Shown here: piece by piece, positions 1 through 5,589 of the stretch
Layout: each line of letters opens with the position of its first letter
Position numbering within the stretch: the stretch's first letter is position 1
Origin: an uncultured Ectothiorhodospiraceae bacterium
GTDB taxonomy: Bacteria; Pseudomonadota; Gammaproteobacteria; UBA9214
Direction: 5' to 3'
DNA length: 6,013 bases
Assembly: GCA_947258945.1 (NCBI GenBank)
Contig: CAMYKJ010000266.1
Span: forward strand, 1-6,013
Position numbers and translations under genes: made by a program
Notes under the pieces: generated by a model
Told to the model about the DNA's origin: nothing
What the model saw: only the letters and a program-made list of their open reading frames with translations
Database searches by the model: none

Positions 1-190
1 TACGGCTGGATCCCCGCCTGCGCGGGGGATGACGGGTGTGAAGCTGAAACGCCTGGAAATGCGGCTTGACCGGGGCGTCCTTGAAGCGCTGGATGCTGGA
101 CAGGATTTCCTTGCGAGCAGCATCGATACCGTACCCGCCGCTTTCACAGGTTCGCCTCCTGTCGTGCGTAGCGGTTGATTGACCGAACAT
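1..190 (-). pseudogene. Possible remnant of an unrecognised gene, minus strand
   Basis: On the minus strand an AGGAGG box lies 7 nt before a GTG (147-145). The frame from that GTG reads like low-complexity shadow sequence. The +1-shifted frame reads GIDAARKEILSSIQRFKDA and onward to about position 45, which looks like a genuine soluble amphipathic protein segment. It can also be entered from an ATG at 190-188, though that start lacks a Shine-Dalgarno box. Inserting one base just after the GTG would join the good ribosome site to the good frame, giving a start like MKSGGYGIDAARKEIL. The reading then runs into the palindromic repeat at 6-35, which translates to arginine- and proline-rich sequence. 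A decayed 5' gene fragment interrupted by a repeat is one reading; chance is another. I do not recognise the family. Confidence 0.25.
6..35. repeat. Palindromic intergenic repeat (GGATCCCCGC...GCGGGGGAT)
   Basis: Arms at 10-17 (ATCCCCGC) and 22-30 (GCGGGGGAT, one bulged G) flank a 4-nt CTGC loop and are followed by GACGG. This matches the general form of a short dispersed palindrome, CTGGATTCCCGC...GCGGGAATGACG, common between genes in many Proteobacteria. Only one copy lies in the window, so the dispersed nature is inferred from family resemblance. It sits at the open end of a possible gene remnant on the minus strand. Confidence 0.6.
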
Positions 191-206
191 AAAGTCCGGC
201 CAATCA
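176..206 (-). other. Hairpin immediately downstream of tRNA-Arg
   Basis: Arms 176-188 and 194-206 enclose a 5-nt loop. Read as minus-strand RNA, all 13 pairs form, two of them G-U; read as plus-strand RNA the same positions become A-C mismatches. This asymmetry says the structure belongs to the minus-strand tRNA transcript, 6 nt past the encoded CCA. No U-tract follows, so it fits a 3'-trailer processing or 3'-end protection structure better than a canonical intrinsic terminator. Confidence 0.5.
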
Positions 207-212
207 TCATTT

Positions 213-289
213 TGGCGCGCCCGACAGGATTCGAACCTGTGACACCCGGCTTCGGAAGCCGGTACTCTATCCAGCTGAGCTACGGGCGC
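213..289 (-). tRNA. tRNA-Arg, anticodon CCG
   Basis: The minus strand folds as a complete cloverleaf of 77 nt including an encoded CCA (213-215). The acceptor stem GCGCCCG (289-283) pairs with CGGGCGC (223-217), with discriminator G at 216. The D arm contains AGCTCAGCTGGATAGAG. The anticodon arm is CCGGC-TTCCGAA-GCCGG, with anticodon CCG at 255-253, which reads CGG arginine codons. The T arm is ACAGG-TTCGAAT-CCTGT. The ends and the D and T arms closely resemble E. coli tRNA-Arg(CCG) (argX), which supports the isotype. No convincing promoter could be picked upstream (290-340). The gene is divergent from the cytochrome gene that begins at 490. Confidence 0.97.
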
Positions 290-403
290 TTTTTTGCCGG
301 CCGGTCCATACAGCGGGTACCGGAAGGCAGGACGGTAGGATAACGTCTGTGCCGGAGCAGGTCTATGGCGGGCATCGGTGACCGGGGTCGGGTCGCGGGC
401 AAT

Positions 404-432
404 TTCATGCGCCGCCCCTGATACAGTATAAT
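404..432 (+). promoter_or_regulatory. Putative sigma70 promoter of the cytochrome gene
   Basis: A perfect -10 hexamer TATAAT (427-432) is preceded at 17 bp by a weak -35, TTCATG (404-409). Transcription would start near 439-440, leaving a leader of about 50 nt before the GTG start at 490. This also argues against a start at 445, which would leave almost no leader. The rest of 290-403 shows nothing I can name. Confidence 0.6.
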
Positions 433-489
433 CGCGCGTTTTCAGTGGCAGGCGCCAGCCGCCTTCGCCGGATTCAGCAGGAGATAACA

Positions 490-972
490 GTGAGCGACGA
501 CAAGAGTTTTTACACCACATTTTTCTACATCATGGGCGGCCTGGCCATCGGCTGCGTCATCCTGATCATCCTGGCCAGTAACCTGACCTCCGAGGTGGCC
601 GAGTACAAGCCGGAAGAGGTCGTCGTCGGCAACATCAGGCCGGTGGGTAATGTCCGCGTGGCCGGTGAGTCCGAACCGGAACCGGCAGCGCCGATGGCGG
701 TCGCAGCCGTCGATACCGCCCCGGCCGAACCCCGCTCCGGCGAAATGATCTACAACAGCAAGTGTATGTCTTGCCACACGACCGGTGCGGCCGGTGCACC
801 CAAGCTGGGTGATGCTGCCGCCTGGGCGCCGCGTGTCGCCGCCGGCAAGGATTCACTCATGGCCAATGCCATCAACGGCCTGAACGCCATGCCGCCGAAG
901 GGGCTGTGCATGGACTGCAGCGATGACGAGCTTTGGGCGGCGATCGACTACATCGTGCTCAACAGCCAGTAA
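490..972 (+). CDS. Membrane-anchored cytochrome c5-family c-type cytochrome
   Basis: A 160-residue monohaem cytochrome c of the c5 type, a periplasmic electron carrier thought to serve respiratory oxidases. The N-terminus has one uncleaved-looking hydrophobic segment at about residues 9-30, with no clear signal peptidase site, so it probably anchors the protein with the haem domain in the periplasm. A Pro/Ala/Glu-rich linker (about 37-82) follows. The haem site CMSCH is at residues 92-96 and the likely axial Met134 lies in NAMPPKG. Cys140 and Cys143 form the CxxC pair typical of cytochrome c5 (CMDCSDDEL). The GTG start at 490 is chosen because AGGAG (479-483) lies 6 nt upstream and promoter spacing fits; an in-frame GTG at 445 lacks a ribosome site. 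Free cytochrome c5 is about 85 residues, so the anchor and linker account for the extra length. It is a single-gene unit ended by a terminator. Confidence 0.93.
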   Translation: MSDDKSFYTTFFYIMGGLAIGCVILIILASNLTSEVAEYKPEEVVVGNIRPVGNVRVAGESEPEPAAPMAVAAVDTAPAEPRSGEMIYNSKCMSCHTTGAAGAPKLGDAAAWAPRVAAGKDSLMANAINGLNAMPPKGLCMDCSDDELWAAIDYIVLNSQ

Positions 973-992
973 CCGATACGACACCGCAGCAG

Positions 993-1021
993 AAAGGCTG
1001 CCTCCAGGCAGCCTTTTTTTT
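993..1021 (+). terminator. Rho-independent terminator of the cytochrome gene
   Basis: A perfect GC-rich stem, AAGGCTGCC (994-1002) against GGCAGCCTT (1007-1015), closes a TCCA tetraloop. It runs into eight T residues (1014-1021), 21 nt after the TAA stop. It separates the cytochrome from the suc operon. Confidence 0.95.
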
Positions 1022-1257
1022 GCCTGCAGGGACGTAGGTACGGCCGTTCTCGCACATCCCTGTGCTACACGGCACTCGGACATCCTGTCCATCGTCGCCG
1101 GGAGGCAGGGATGCAGGGAGCGACGCCCTGCAGGGAAGTTGCCCCGGGTATGGTCCAGACCGGTTTCCGGACCGGTTCACGATCATACCTCCCCCCGACT
1201 CATGTGTGACAGGTATGCCCGTTGAAACGCCTGCAAATCCACAGGGTCTAAAGATTA
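1022..1257. other. Non-coding, inverted-repeat-rich spacer upstream of sucA
   Basis: I see no credible gene here; open frames on both strands are short and lack ribosome sites and recognisable proteins. The stretch is full of paired segments. CATCCCTG (1055-1062) pairs with CAGGGATG (1106-1113). GGACA (1078-1082) pairs with TGTCC (1086-1090) over a 3-nt loop. GCAGGG (1113-1118) pairs with CCCTGC (1126-1131). CCTGCAGGGA occurs twice, near 1023 and 1127. The composite hairpin at 1147-1189 is listed separately. The texture is that of a REP-like or structured intergenic repeat, but copy number elsewhere cannot be seen. Confidence 0.5.
1147..1189. repeat. 43-nt composite inverted repeat (possible operator or structured element)
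   Basis: The outer arms GGTATGGTC (1147-1155) and GATCATACC (1181-1189) match over 9 positions, one of them G-U. After a small internal loop, the inner arms ACCGGT (1159-1164) and ACCGGT (1171-1176) pair over a TTCCGG loop. A C-rich run, not a T-tract, follows, so it is not an intrinsic terminator. It lies about 110 bp upstream of the putative sucA -35, a position open to regulator binding, but it matches no operator I know. Confidence 0.5.
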
Positions 1258-1287
1258 TTGCCAGCATAACGATACCGTCTATATATT
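1258..1287 (+). promoter_or_regulatory. Putative sigma70 promoter of the suc operon
   Basis: TTGCCA (1258-1263) and TATATT (1282-1287) are separated by 18 bp in a locally AT-rich patch within GC-rich surroundings; TATATA at 1280-1285 with 16 bp is an alternative register. Transcription would begin near 1294, giving a leader of about 50 nt before sucA. Confidence 0.6.
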
Positions 1288-1293
1288 AAAGGA

Positions 1294-1309
1294 TACGGCA
1301 CCCGCCGTA
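1294..1309 (+). promoter_or_regulatory. Small hairpin at the predicted 5' end of the suc mRNA
   Basis: TACGGC (1294-1299) and GCCGTA (1304-1309) form a perfect 6-bp stem with an ACCC loop. It begins at the position expected for the transcription start. A stem at the extreme 5' end is known to slow RNA decay; that role here is inference. It lies well upstream of the GGAG ribosome site (1333-1336). Confidence 0.4.
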
Positions 1310-1345
1310 CCGTGCAGGTTACCCCGATTGCCGGAGTTTTCGAGT

Positions 1346-4178
1346 ATGGGCAAGCCAATGATGAAAGCGCTGCAACAGACTTCGTTGCTGGACGGCGCGA
1401 ATGGCGCCTGGCTCGAGGCACAGTATGAATCCTGGCAGCGCGATCCCGACTCGGTTTCCGACAACTGGCGCGCATACTTCGACGCCCTGCCGCAAGTCAA
1501 CGGTGTGGAGGTGGACGACGTTTTCCATTCCGACGTACGCGAGGAGTTTACGCGAGGAGTTTTCTCGGCTGACCGGCCACCTGCGCGGCCGCCGGGTCGC
1601 ACGCGACACTGGCACGCGACTCAGCCAGGAGCGCAAGCAGGTGCGCGTGCTCCAGCTGATCAATGCCTACCGCTTCCTGGGCCACCAATTTGCCAGGACC
1701 GACCCGTTACGCCGTGTCGATTCCGAACCCGTCAGTGAGCTGCAACTCGCCTACCACGAGTTGTCGGATGCGGATGCAGCTACGGTCTTCCGTACCGGTT
1801 CGCTGGTCGGTCCGGAAGAGGCAACCCTGAAAGATATCCTGGTTGCACTCAACCGTACCTACTGCGGAACCGTCGGTGCCGAATACATGCACATCTCGGC
1901 GACAGACGAAAAACGCTGGATCCAGCAGCAACTGGAGAGTGTACAGTCACATCCCGAGGTGTCGCCTGACAGGCAGCAGTGGCTGTTGCAGCGACTGACT
2001 GCCGCCGAGGGGATCGAGCGTTACCTGCATGCAAAGTATGTAGGCCAGAAGCGCTTCTCGCTCGAGGGGGGCGAGAGCCTGATCCCGCTGATGGGCGAAC
2101 TGATCGAGCGCTCCGGCGAACAGGGAATGAAGGAAATCGTCATCGGCATGTCCCATCGCGGTCGCCTGAACGTACTGGTCAACATACTCGGCAAGCTGCC
2201 CTCGGCGCTGTTCTCCGAGTTCGAGGACCAGCATGACCGTCAGCATTCCACGGGTGATGTGAAGTACCACCAGGGATTTTCGTCGAACATCCATACCGGC
2301 GGCGGCCTGGTCCACCTGGCGCTGGCCTTCAACCCGTCGCATCTCGAGATCGTTTCGCCGGTTGTTGAGGGTTCGGTGCGTGCGCGCCAGCAGCGTTACA
2401 ATGACTTCGAGGGTACGCATGTCATGCCGGTCGTCATTCACGGTGATTCCGCGTTTGCCGGCCAGGGCGTGGTCATGGAAACCTTCAATATGTCCGGGTT
2501 GCGTGGTTACAGCACGCACGGGACCGTGCACATCGTGGTCAATAACCAGATCGGGTTCACCACCAGCCAGATCAAGGATGCGCGTTCCACGCTCTACTGC
2601 ACGGACGTGGCCAAGATGGTCGGTGCGCCGATTTTCCATGTCAACGGTGATGATCCGGAAGCCGTCATGTTCATTACACGCGTGGCGCTTGACTACCGCA
2701 TGCAGTTCGGCAAGGACGTCGTCATCGACCTCGTCTGCTACCGGCGGCACGGGCACAACGAGGCGGACGAGCCGGCGGCTACCCAGCCGATCATGTATCG
2801 CGATATTCGATCCCTGCCGACAACGCGCGAGCTGTATGCGAAAAAACTGCAGTCGCACAATACGCTCACGGCCGACGCGGCGGATGCAATGATGCACGAA
2901 TACCGCGATCTGCTGGATGCCGGCAAGAGCGTCACCCCGAATGTGATTCTGCACAAGCCGGTCGACAAGCAAGTGGCCGTTAACTGGAAATCCTACGTCG
3001 GCTATACCTGGGACGAGCCGTGCGATACCAGGGTCAGCGAGGATACACTGGCCAGACTGGCCGAGCGTCTGCAACAGCTGCCCACGGGATTCGAGCCGCA
3101 CCCGCGTGTGGCGCGCGTGCTGGATGACCGGCGCAAGATGGCCGCCGGCGCACTGCCGGTCGACTGGGGCTTTGCCGAATCGCTGGCATTCGCGAGCCTG
3201 ATCAACGATGGCTTTCCGATCAGGATTTCCGGGCAGGACAGCGAACGCGGCACATTCTTCCACCGGCATGCCGTGCTGCACAACCAGCGCGATGGCAGCA
3301 CCTGGATGCCGTTGAAGAACATTGCGGAGAACCAGCCGCATTTCCTGATCTTCGATTCGATGTTGTCCGAGGAAGCCGTGCTGGCGTTTGAATACGGCTA
3401 CGCGACGACCGAGCCGGAAACACTGACGATCTGGGAGGCGCAATACGGCGACTTCGCGAACGTTGCCCAGGTCGTGATCGACCAGTTCATCACTTCCGGC
3501 GAAGGCAAGTGGGGCCGCCTGTGCGGACTGACTTACGAGGGGCAGGGGCCCGAACATTCGTCCGCACGCCTGGAACGCTTCCTGCAACTGTGCGTCGACC
3601 ATAATATCCAGGTGTGCAATCCGACCACGCCGGCACAGATGTTCCACATGCTGCGGCGGCAGATGATCCGGCCGGTGCGCCGCCCGCTGGTCGTCATGTC
3701 GCCGAAAAGCCTGCTCAGGCACAAGCTGGCGACATCCACCCTCGAGGAACTCTCGCAGGGCAAGTTCAATCCGGTACTGGGTGACACGCTGATCGAGGAC
3801 CCGCTGGCTGTGACGCGCCTGGTGATGTGCAGTGGACGCGTCTATTACGATTTGCTCGAGCGGCGCGCCGAGGCCGGGCTCGACACGGTCGGACTGATCC
3901 GTATGGAGCAACTGTACCCGTTCCCCTGGCGGTTGTTGCGCGAGGAACTGGCGCGCTTCCCGAACGTAAAGGAATTTGTCTGGTGCCAGGAAGAGCCACA
4001 GAACCAGGGTGCCTGGTATGCAACGCGCCACAAGTTCGAAGAGGTGATTGGTGCTGAAAACGACTTTGTTTATACTGGCCGCGATGCATTATCGGCGCCG
4101 GCCGTTGGCTATGCCGGCCTGCATGTGCAGCAGCAACAGCAGCTGGTGTCACAGGCGCTGGGCCTGGCGGACCAGTAG
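1346..4178 (+). pseudogene. sucA: 2-oxoglutarate dehydrogenase E1 (SucA), frameshifted as sequenced
   Basis: Thiamine-diphosphate E1 that decarboxylates 2-oxoglutarate and succinylates the SucB lipoyl arm. ATG 1346 is chosen because GGAG (1333-1336) sits 9 nt upstream. The first frame gives the family N-terminus (LLDGANGAWLEAQYESW, DPDSVSDNWRAYF), then leaves register at a 13-bp tandem duplication (1537-1562) and stops at 1738 after 130 residues. The rest lies in another frame, open from 1401 to TAG 4178, with true SucA sequence from about 1554. Dropping one repeat copy gives 939 residues (E. coli 933). Restored numbering: active-site His266 (GMSHRGR) and His304 (GDVKYH); thiamine site GDS at 362-364 and NNQIGF from 395; GPEHSS His733; C-terminal FVWCQEEPQNQGAWY. 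A second defect: [14 protein letters not shown] lacks the usual MLLPHG-type segment before YEGQG, about six residues at 3533. Identity is certain; whether the lesions are real or consensus errors is open. Confidence 0.93.
1537..1562 (+). repeat. Perfect 13-bp tandem duplication inside sucA
   Basis: ACGCGAGGAGTTT occurs twice head to tail (1537-1549 and 1550-1562). Because 13 is not a multiple of three, the second copy shifts the frame. With one copy the protein reads FHSDVREEFSRLTGHLRG, the continuous SucA sequence expected here. The copies are identical, so the event is recent or artefactual. Confidence 0.97.
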
Positions 4179-4197
4179 TGACTATGGGTGATGTGTA

Positions 4198-5464
4198 ATG
4201 ACGACTGAACTCAAGGTGCCGGCCCTGCCGGAATCGGTCAGCGACGGTGTGCTGGTCTGCTGGCACAAGCAGCCTGGCGATGCGATCCGGCGCGACGAGC
4301 CGCTGGTCGATATCGAGACCGACAAGGTTGTGCTCGAGGTGCCGGCCCCGCAGGACGGCGTGCTGGAAAAGATACTGGTTGTCGATGGCAGTACCGTCGT
4401 GGCGGACCAGGTCATCGGCGTGATCAGCGCCAGTGGCAGTCTCAGTCAGGTTGCCGACAACACTGAAGAAGCCGTGGTCGAACTGCAGGCGGCGGTGGGT
4501 GACGACACCGTACCGGCGCCGGGACCCGCCGCGCGCCGTCTGCTGGCCGAGCACGACATCGATCCGCGTCACCTGAGCGGCAGCGGGCGGAGTGGCCGGA
4601 TCACCAAGGCCGACGTGCTGGCCGGTATCACGCAGGTACAGGCCGCCGCGCAGCCCGTGGCTGCGCCGCCTGCCCCCGAACCGGCCGCCAGGGCCGTTCC
4701 ACCGCCACCGGCCCCCCAGGGCCGTTGCACCACCGGCCCCGTCACTGCCCGAATACGAGGAAGAACGCCCGCAGCAGCGTGTACCCATGTCACGTCTGCG
4801 TGCGCGCGTTGCGGAACGCCTGCTGCAGGCGACGCAAACCACGGCCATGCTGACCACGTTCAACGAGGTCAACATGCAACCCGTCAAGGCGCTGCGTGAG
4901 CGGCACCGCGAGGCGTTCGAGAAAAAGCACGGCGTGCGGCTGGGCTACATGTCTTTCTTCGTGCGTGCCGCGGCCGAAGCACTGAAACGGCACCCCGAGA
5001 TCAACGCCTCGATCGATGGCGATGAGGTTGTTTACCACGGATTCTGCGACATCGGCGTCGCCATCAGCACCGACCGTGGTCTGGTCGTGCCGATCCTGCG
5101 CAATGCGGAATACATGAGCCTGGCAGAGATCGAAAACGAAATCGTCGACTTTGCAACCCGTGCCCGCGACGGCAAGCTAACCATGGAAGAAATTACCGGC
5201 GGCACGTTTTCCATTACCAATGGCGGTGTGTTCGGTTCCATGCTGTCGACGCCGATCCTGAACCCGCCGCAAAGCGCCATCCTCGGCATGCACAGTATCA
5301 AGGATCGTCCCGTTGTCGAAAACGGCGAGGTTGTCGTGCGCCCGATCATGTACCTGGCATTGACCTACGATCACCGCATTGTCGACGGCAAGAGCGGCGT
5401 GACGTTCCTGAAGACGATCATGGAACTGCTGGAAGAGCCAGCCGCGATGCTGCTGGATTTGTAA
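4198..5464 (+). pseudogene. sucB: 2-oxoglutarate dehydrogenase E2, dihydrolipoyl succinyltransferase (SucB), frameshifted as sequenced
   Basis: E2 core enzyme that takes the succinyl group from E1 on a lipoyl-lysine arm and hands it to CoA. ATG 4198 follows sucA by 19 nt, with GGGTGA (4186-4191) 6 nt upstream. Restored order: lipoyl domain, residues 1-77, lipoyl Lys43 in ETDKVVLE; E1/E3-binding domain, about 107-143 ([26 protein letters not shown]); Ala/Pro linker; catalytic domain from about 195 ([15 protein letters not shown]) to the end, with active-site His and Asp in YDHRIVDGK (about His392, Asp396). The first frame stops at 4899; the catalytic domain lies one base over, ending at TAA 5462-5464. 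The break maps to a run of six C (4712-4717). With five C the linker reads [22 protein letters not shown] and the protein is 421 residues (E. coli 405). As written, E2 would be severed from its catalytic domain. A homopolymer sequencing error is a serious alternative. Confidence 0.92.
4688..4740 (+). repeat. Imperfect direct repeat and C6 tract in the sucB linker
   Basis: CCAGGGCCGTT occurs at 4688-4698 and again at 4716-4726, each followed by Pro/Ala-coding CCACCG-type sequence. The copies encode RAVPPPPAP and RAVAPPAP once the frame is corrected, so the linker probably grew by duplication. The copies have since diverged. The homopolymer C6 at 4712-4717, at the end of copy one, is where the extra base lies. 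Confidence 0.75.
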
Positions 5465-5492
5465 GAACAGTTCACTGCCGTAATAGAAGCAG

Positions 5493-5513
5493 GGTGCGGG
5501 CTGATTGCGCACC
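5493..5513 (+). other. Short stem-loop after sucB
   Basis: GGTGCG (5493-5498) pairs with CGCACC (5508-5513) over a 9-nt loop, 28 nt past the sucB stop. No T-run follows, so it is not a canonical terminator, and the operon may read on into lpd. Confidence 0.4.
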
Positions 5514-5535
5514 AGCAAAACGACAAATAGACATT

Positions 5536-5577
5536 CCCCTCTCCCCGGCCCTCCCCCTGAGGGGGAGGGTGAACCGG
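5536..5577 (+). repeat. GC-rich hairpin repeat between sucB and lpd
   Basis: CCCTCCCCC (5549-5557) and GGGGGAGGG (5561-5569) form a 9-bp stem with a TGA loop, flanked by CCGG at 5545-5548 and 5574-5577. The form CCCCTCTCCCCGGCCCTCC...GGGGGAGGG resembles short dispersed intergenic repeats common in Proteobacteria; the window holds one copy. It has no T-tract. It occupies the space just before lpd and carries the only strong GGAGG-like sequence there, 21 nt or more from the lpd ATG and inside the stem. Confidence 0.65.
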
Positions 5578-5589
5578 TGAAAAAGAATT

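Noticed and set aside
445..489. Upstream GTG start for the cytochrome
   Set aside because: No ribosome site, it lies only a few bases after the predicted transcription start, and AGGAG fits the GTG at 490.
1022..1140. CRISPR array or integron-like repeats
   Set aside because: Repeated words are short, unevenly spaced and mostly inverted; there are no regular repeat-spacer units.
1401..1553. N-terminal 50 residues of the long frame starting at ATG 1401 (MAPGSRHSMNPGSA...)
   Set aside because: This is the out-of-frame reading of the true SucA N-terminus, which lies in the frame from 1346; only the part after about 1554 is real protein.
1537..1562. Programmed ribosomal frameshift in sucA
   Set aside because: No slippery heptamer or downstream pseudoknot is apparent, and a perfect 13-bp tandem copy explains the shift more simply.
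1947..4031. 694-residue open frame on the minus strand antisense to sucA
   Set aside because: It mirrors the high-GC codon pattern of sucA, its product is rich in His, Arg and Gln with no recognisable domain, and the plus strand is unmistakably SucA.
4592..4717. N-terminal part of the frame starting at 4592 as a separate acyltransferase gene
   Set aside because: The upstream part is a shadow of the SucB binding domain and linker; the catalytic domain belongs to the same gene, split by the C6 run.
3766..4887. 373-residue minus-strand open frame across the sucA end and sucB
   Set aside because: Low-complexity Arg/Gly/Ala shadow crossing two real genes, with no domain seen.
5545..5577. Intrinsic terminator between sucB and lpd
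   Set aside because: The stem is strong but no T-tract follows; short A-rich sequence and the lpd start come instead.
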